Positions 58,708-64,000 of a stretch of 64,000 nt of DNA are shown here, piece after piece. How positions within the stretch are numbered: the stretch's first letter is position 1; every line of letters starts with the position of its first letter. The stretch is from positions 28,900,764-28,964,763 of the forward strand of contig NC_051445.1 of assembly GCF_001649575.2 (NCBI RefSeq), given 5' to 3'. Origin of the DNA: Kryptolebias marmoratus (taxonomy: Eukaryota > Chordata > Actinopteri > Cyprinodontiformes > Rivulidae). The notes under the pieces were generated by a model. That model was not told where the DNA came from, ran no database searches, and saw only the letters and a list, made by a program, of their open reading frames with translations. The position numbers and the translations under genes are program-made.

Positions 58708-59014
58708 NNNNNNNNNNNNNNNNNNNNNNNNNNNNNNNNNNNNNNNNNNNNNNNNNNNNNNNNNNNNNNNNNNNNNNNNNNNNNNNNNNNNNNNNNNNNN
58801 NNNNNNNNNNNNNNNNNNNNNNNNNNNNNNNNNNNNNNNNNNNNNNNNNNNNNNNNNNNNNNNNNNNNNNNNNNNNNNNNNNNNNNNNNNNNNNNNNNNN
58901 NNNNNNNNNNNNNNNNNNNNNNNNNNNNNNNNNNNNNNNNNNNNNNNNNNNNNNNNNNNNNNNNNNNNNNNNNNNNNNNNNNNNNNNNNNNNNNNNNNNN
59001 NNNNNNNNNNNNNN
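58708..59014. other. 307-bp assembly gap
   Basis: N run at the inner edge of the inverted repeat's left arm, next to an LTR-like fragment. The true spacer length is uncertain. Confidence 0.95.
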
Positions 59015-59370
59015 TGCTTGTTTTTATGAACATTTACCACACCCTAGTAAGAGTAACAAGACACCCACATCCCACTGGGACGGACCTGTAGGATTCAAGT
59101 ACATTCAATTCCATTTATGGGGATAAACTAGGGTCTTCAGACAAGCAACAGCTAACTGTCCACGTTTTCGACAACGTGAGCATAAGAGCCCACGGTTCAC
59201 TTCCTAAGAAGGCGTTGTGGTTGAGGACAGTGTCTCTCAAAAGGATAGCTCAGGCCTCATGGCCTGAACACAGATGCAGACCAGTTACCTCACTACCTTA
59301 TCAACAAAAGGTGCTGCATGAAAGTTCTACATGCCTAGGACTCTTGAAGATGAGCTGACACACATTAGAC
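59015..59370 (-). mobile_element. Retrovirus-like LTR, copy B (U3 part)
   Basis: The minus strand is related to the U3 of copy A (14775-15090), including CCCACTGGGA, the CCTAAGAAGG block and the GACCAGTTACCTCA block. A likely start is TGTGTGTCAGCTCATC near 59366. The R-U5 part would lie in the gap. No gag follows. Confidence 0.6.
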
Positions 59371-60569
59371 TTCTGAATACTGCCTGTGACATCACACTCT
59401 TAACTGCAGCTCTGTTCAAAAACTTGTGACACGCTGCAAACCGTTCAAACAAAAGACTGAAATCTGAAACGTGTTCACTAGAAATACAGCCCTACACTTT
59501 GGTAAACATGACTTTCTTCAGTGGCACAGTGGTAATACAGATCACCACTGGCTTGCTGACCCTAGTACTCCAAGTGTATGTCTCTGACCTTGACTTTATT
59601 CCTTTTCTTATCTGTAACGATCATCTTGACAGACTTCCGCCCCTTAATATATAATTTCATTTAATTCCAGACTGAAAATGTGAGCACAGGTACCTAAACC
59701 TCTGTCAGTCTCTTAGTCTCGTGAGCTCAGTCCACATTATTATGTGCTGGAGACCACAGAAAACTTAGACATTAACTGACCTCATTCGAACCAGACAGGC
59801 CAGAACCAATCAAGAAATGCTCCCTCTGAGACTGTGGTGAAACACACCCAGCCAAAACAACCGTTGGAACAGTTTCTATCTGAACGTGACACTCTTCTTT
59901 GCTCTTTGTATCCACCAAAATCTGCTGGGTCCTTCACACTTTTCTCAGACATAAGCTTTGACCCCAATGCCATAGGTCACACTAACTTTGCAGATAAAGA
60001 ACAAAACAGATTATTAATAAACACAAGGTGATACAGTGGACCACTGAAGTAATACCAGCGCTAATAATTTTAAGAAACGCAATTTATACAGTAGAAGAGA
60101 TGTTAAACAACAAAATGTTGTAAGTGCCAAACTTATTCAAAAATTAAAAATGGTGATGTTTATTGATTTACACCTCAAATAAACAAAATAATGAAATAAA
60201 TTTGGGATGAAAGCGCTTCAAGGAAAAGATGAAGTCTAAAGTTTATTCTGACGTCAGTAAATAAATACACTTGCGTACCTATAACTAATTATTTTTTATT
60301 TTATACCTTTCTAAAGGTTGGTGAGGAGAAATCTGATTTCATTGCTACAATAAGATCTAGTTATTTAATTCTGAAAGCTGTTGAAACATGAGAAAAGTGT
60401 TAGAGTGTGAGATTACTCAAAATGAAAAATTATTTAAATGTTTTATAAACTTTGTCTTTCTTGTTTTGCAGGAAAATTAGTCTGAGATACGAGTAAAAGA
60501 ATCTTTGGGCAGAATGAGGTAAATTGGTTCTGCTCACTGCAAGGTCTGAACATTCTCATTGCTATCAAA
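59371..60569. other. Spacer of the inverted repeat; no gene
   Basis: Contains a 65-codon plus frame (59834-60031, HTQPKQPLEQFLSERDTLL) with no recognised domain. The rest is AT-rich. Confidence 0.4.
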
Positions 60570-60574
60570 CTAAG

Positions 60575-61170
60575 TGACAGAAACCCAGGATTATTTGTCC
60601 AGAGAGCAAAGCCGAAACCAGACACGGAGGCGTAACTAAAGGTAAGTGAGTTTATTTACAGGTGGTGCCAATATATATATACAGTGAGCAGGTCTTGGGA
60701 GCAGTCTGCAATGCAAGAAGAACTGGGTGAGTCTCGGGTACGATTTTGGTCAGTGTAGTTCAAAAGGATGAAGGAAATAATGTCTCTTGTTCTCTTACAG
60801 ATCCAGGAGGTGATTTACTGCGCAGAGGAGGTGAGGAGCAGTTCCAGGGTGATCCAGGAGATGACGAGCCAGTTCCAGCAAAGGTAAGTATCCGACAGGT
60901 TCCAGGTAAGTTCCCATAAAGGTCCGTAGTCTTGGCGTGGCAAAAAACTTAAGTTTCAGTCAAGACAAAGAACGTAATTAGCACAATGAGCATAATCGAG
61001 GTTAGACGCTGAGGCGGAGAATCTAACCCGGAAGGTTTGATGCTCCAGCAAAGATCTGGTCTCAGCCTGAGGCTTAAATGCTGGATGGTCTCGTCAGCGA
61101 AATCAGGATCACCTGTGAAGTGAAGGTTAGTGACGCCACCCAAAGGCGGAGCTAAACCCAGATCCTCACA
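60575..61170 (-). mobile_element. Solo LTR with CTAAG target duplication
   Basis: 596 bp beginning TGACAGAAACCC and ending ATCCTCACA (TG...CA). Exact 5-bp flanks CTAAG at 60570-60574 and 61171-61175. On the minus strand AATAAAC near 60650 lies close to the 3' end, giving minus orientation. No internal genes. It lies in the spacer of the inverted repeat and has no counterpart beside the left arm, so it probably inserted after the arms formed. Confidence 0.85.
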
Positions 61171-61352
61171 CTAAGTTTGATGGAGGAGAAAGCCTTGGTG
61201 GGTGATGGCAAATTAGTGTTTGGCATTTAAGGTCTAGCAGACAAAGTTGAAAGAAAACCTATGTTAAGAAAAAAATTTTCATTCTGTGAAGAATACATTG
61301 TTCTAGGTTGCCCTCAAAGACATCACCACCCCTCAGGTGACCTCGAACGGAA

Positions 61353-64000
61353 CGCTGACCTCTGACCCTCAACTGGCTCTGGGCCATAATGTGATGAAAT
61401 GTCGACGGGTCCTCCACAGGTTCTGATCCAGTGAGGCACCTTTAACTCTGTGTGATGACCAAGATAAGGAGAAGCCAATTTGGGTCTGGCTGTTTTATTT
61501 TAACTGATGAAAAAGGAAAAATAACATCTACTTCCAATCTGACGTTTCATGAAAACTGAATCGACAACCTGGCAGTATTGACAACATCTGTTGACCAAAT
61601 TCTAAAGTAAGGTATTTACCAAAATAGTTTAAAGTATTCCAAATTCTTGCGTGGAAAAGAAACTGAAAATATTGATTCTAAATTCAAACATTCTGTTCAG
61701 AGGATTCTTTTGGCTCAGATAAAGCTAACAATCAGCTATGATTATTTAAGGAAGAATTAAGAAGTGTTTTGAAGCTAACATTAATTTAAATAAATCATAA
61801 CATAGACTTGCTGTAGAACCTCCAAAGATTACTTATTTTTTAACTGAAAAACACTCAGGTGCTTTTGGGTTTTTTTCATAATGCACAGATTACAGAACCA
61901 GTACTTCTATATTAACCAGCATGTTTATTTCATGAACATCTAAATCATTTTCAGTTTTACTTTTAAATTTTATCAATAAAATGCATTTATGTTCACCTTT
62001 GTTGGGAACTTTGAAGAAATAAAAATACCAATGTTACAAAGAAAATGTTGCTCTAACTTTTAGTGCAAATTTGATTTATAAACCTGCAAGAAGGATAAAA
62101 TATTAAAGTAAAAGGAGTAAAAAGAGTAAAGAAAACAGTAAGTGAAGCAAACATTAAGAATTCAGGCCAGAAAACTGACTTACTTACAATACAATAAAAT
62201 CTATAATATTTAGTATTCAGTTATTTAAATTAGAGTCTACAATGCTTTCAAAGATAAACAATTTTACTTGTTTCTTCAGTACAAAAACTGAATATTTTTA
62301 CAAGTTTGACATCTGAGTTTAAATTTAAATTAATCTGCAGAAGTGATGATTTCTGAAAACATTTGTTTTTGTTTTCATAAAATTAAACAAGGAAGAGTTT
62401 TTCTTTAACTAAACAGCTGGTAAAATTATGACTTCTTTTATTTCAACTAATAAACAATGGGATAAGAACAGCATTCTTAGTAATTCAGCAATCTGAACCC
62501 ATAATTTAACGTACGTCATGAACTTAAGACAGCAGCTTCACAGCCTAATCATCCCATCCCAGGATTTAGCATAAATGCTAAAACTACTCATTTAAGTTAT
62601 AGGTAAGAGAAACTGGTCCCTTGAGTGTTTAAAGAAGTATTTCACTAAAATACCTTCAAGATTTTGATAATTGATTTTGGTTCTCTTTTAAATGTTACTT
62701 GTTTGTAGATTTTATCAAAGTAAAATCATTATTATGGTGTAAACAAAGACCTCAACCAATAACTAGTAGACTGTGCAGTAAAATGTTAACAAGCAGAAAG
62801 TGTTTTGTGTTACCTTTCCTAGAGACGAAAATTCAGAAGTTTTAGGTACCATTAAGACTAGGAGCCTAATCTTTGGTGAAAATTATTGGAAAATAAAACC
62901 ATATTGGTGGAAATAAACATTTCAAGTTCTTATCACTACATTAAGAACACTGAAAATAACTGGAAGGAGGTCATGGATATATTCATCTCACTGTAAGTTA
63001 GTTAGTTTCCCCTGATGAGGCAGGAAAAGTAAACACACACCAACGTTCCTGGAAGGCAAAGTCTGGCTACAAAGGGGGGTCTTTCTCTAGGTAGAAGACT
63101 CGTCTCAAACCCAGTGAAGAAACCAACGGCCAGAAAGGAACACCTAGGGTGTGAAATAAATAGCAAGGGACAGAAAAAGGGGAACTAGCGAAGGCAGATA
63201 GTTATCTGTGAGACTGGTTTCATGACACATTTTAGAATTACTGGTTGAAGTTTAACATTAACCATAGCTGTGCAGAGATACCAATCCTCTGATAGTTTTG
63301 TGTGATTATACCTACGTTTACCAGATCCTTTCTTGGAACTGCATGTACTATGTGACAGTCCTACAGTAATTGGCTAAAGATGTGATAAAGAGTCTAGCAG
63401 AACAGCTGAGACTGACAAACAGATTGACTTTAGAAATACTGTATTTTGGGCTAGAAAACCTTTTGTTTGTAAGTGTTTGATTTAATTGTTGAACTTTTGA
63501 AACTAACTAATTCCAGATGGCGATATCACCAAGGCCTTGAGTTGACTTACTGAACTGTCAAAAGAATTAAGGAATGAAAGTAGATTTCCAGAAATCACAA
63601 CTCATCCAACAGTTTGCTGGAATCCTAGTTTGGGAGGTGAAAATGTCTTAAAACTTTTCTTTGGGTCTCTGTTGCAATGACAGTGGTGACCTGAGGATGC
63701 TATCGTGTTCCATGCATTTGAGGACTTTCTTCAGAGGCTGATAGATACGAGTCAGACCAAAGTGAACTTGCTTGGGCAGAAGATAAATGATAACAATCTG
63801 CAGCTGAGGCCAAAAGGGCAACTCTGACGGCTGTTCGACTAGAAGGAAGCAACACAAGGTATCATCTGACTCATTGCACTAGTTCATACTACAGACAAAG
63901 CTAAAGTTGACTTTGATAAAAGGATGAGCAGAAAAAATGCAAAAAATGAAACTGTTACTGATCAACTGTGAATGTTGCCAGAAGTAGTGTTTTAAGGAGC
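61353..64000 (+). repeat. Large inverted repeat, right arm (runs off the window)
   Basis: Reverse complement of 56021-58707, starting at CGCTGACCTCTGACCC and still matching at the last base. The same decayed reading can be followed on the plus strand from about 63515 to the window end, with the TGA after ITKALS in both arms. The arm is thus at least 2648 bp. Confidence 0.9.

Noticed and set aside
58688..59040. Frames of about 112 codons across the N run
   Set aside because: They consist almost entirely of unknown bases.

Overview
The window looks like repeat-rich intergenic or intronic DNA from a teleost fish. It is AT-rich and crowded with (GT)n and (GA)n microsatellites. Several transposon families that are common in fish sit beside and inside one another: Ty3/Gypsy chromovirus, BEL/Pao, an endogenous retrovirus, RTE-like and L2/Rex1-like LINEs, Tc1, piggyBac-like, hAT-like, and an IS3-like integrase transposon. 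I found no gene I would call an ordinary host gene. The species cannot be fixed from the sequence. Six runs of N (8227; 16853-16952; 22545-22753; 24610-24709; 34534-34627; 58708-59014) show a scaffolded draft assembly.

Layout. 0-9 kb: a duplicated 0.4-0.5 kb repeat (470, 2761), a solo LTR with a TACAG target duplication (5730-6366), a short-motif repeat tract and a TTAA-flanked piggyBac-like element. 9-15 kb, minus strand: two broken genes of fish-expanded families, only 22 bp apart, the downstream one split by later insertions. 14.8-21.5 kb: retrovirus-like material (LTR and gag on plus; pol and env on minus) with Tc1 and LINE endonuclease pieces between. 22-31 kb: LINE remnants, one flanked by an 89-bp direct repeat.

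31.17-39.82 kb holds the most interesting object. It is an 8.65-kb DNA transposon with terminal inverted repeats of about 300 bp, inserted in an RTE-like LINE with an 8-bp imperfect target duplication. It carries two convergent genes: an integrase/transposase (plus, three exons, frameshifted) and a zinc-ribbon plus HECT ubiquitin-ligase gene (minus). I could thread the second gene through 12 exons with every splice phase consistent and no stop, giving 679 codons. Each start codon lies about 325 bp from its own terminus, so each inverted repeat probably drives one gene.

42.16-48.63 kb is a complete Gypsy chromovirus with 633-bp LTRs differing at only three positions and a GTATC duplication. 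Its reading frames are nevertheless broken many times, and a 900-bp LTR-like element is nested between integrase and chromodomain. 50.96-53.72 kb is a BEL/Pao pol remnant (minus) with a 25-bp perfect foldback. 56.02-64.00 kb is a large inverted repeat, with arms of at least 2.65 kb around a 2.65-kb centre; the right arm runs off the window. The arms hold the same decayed, unidentified coding sequence.
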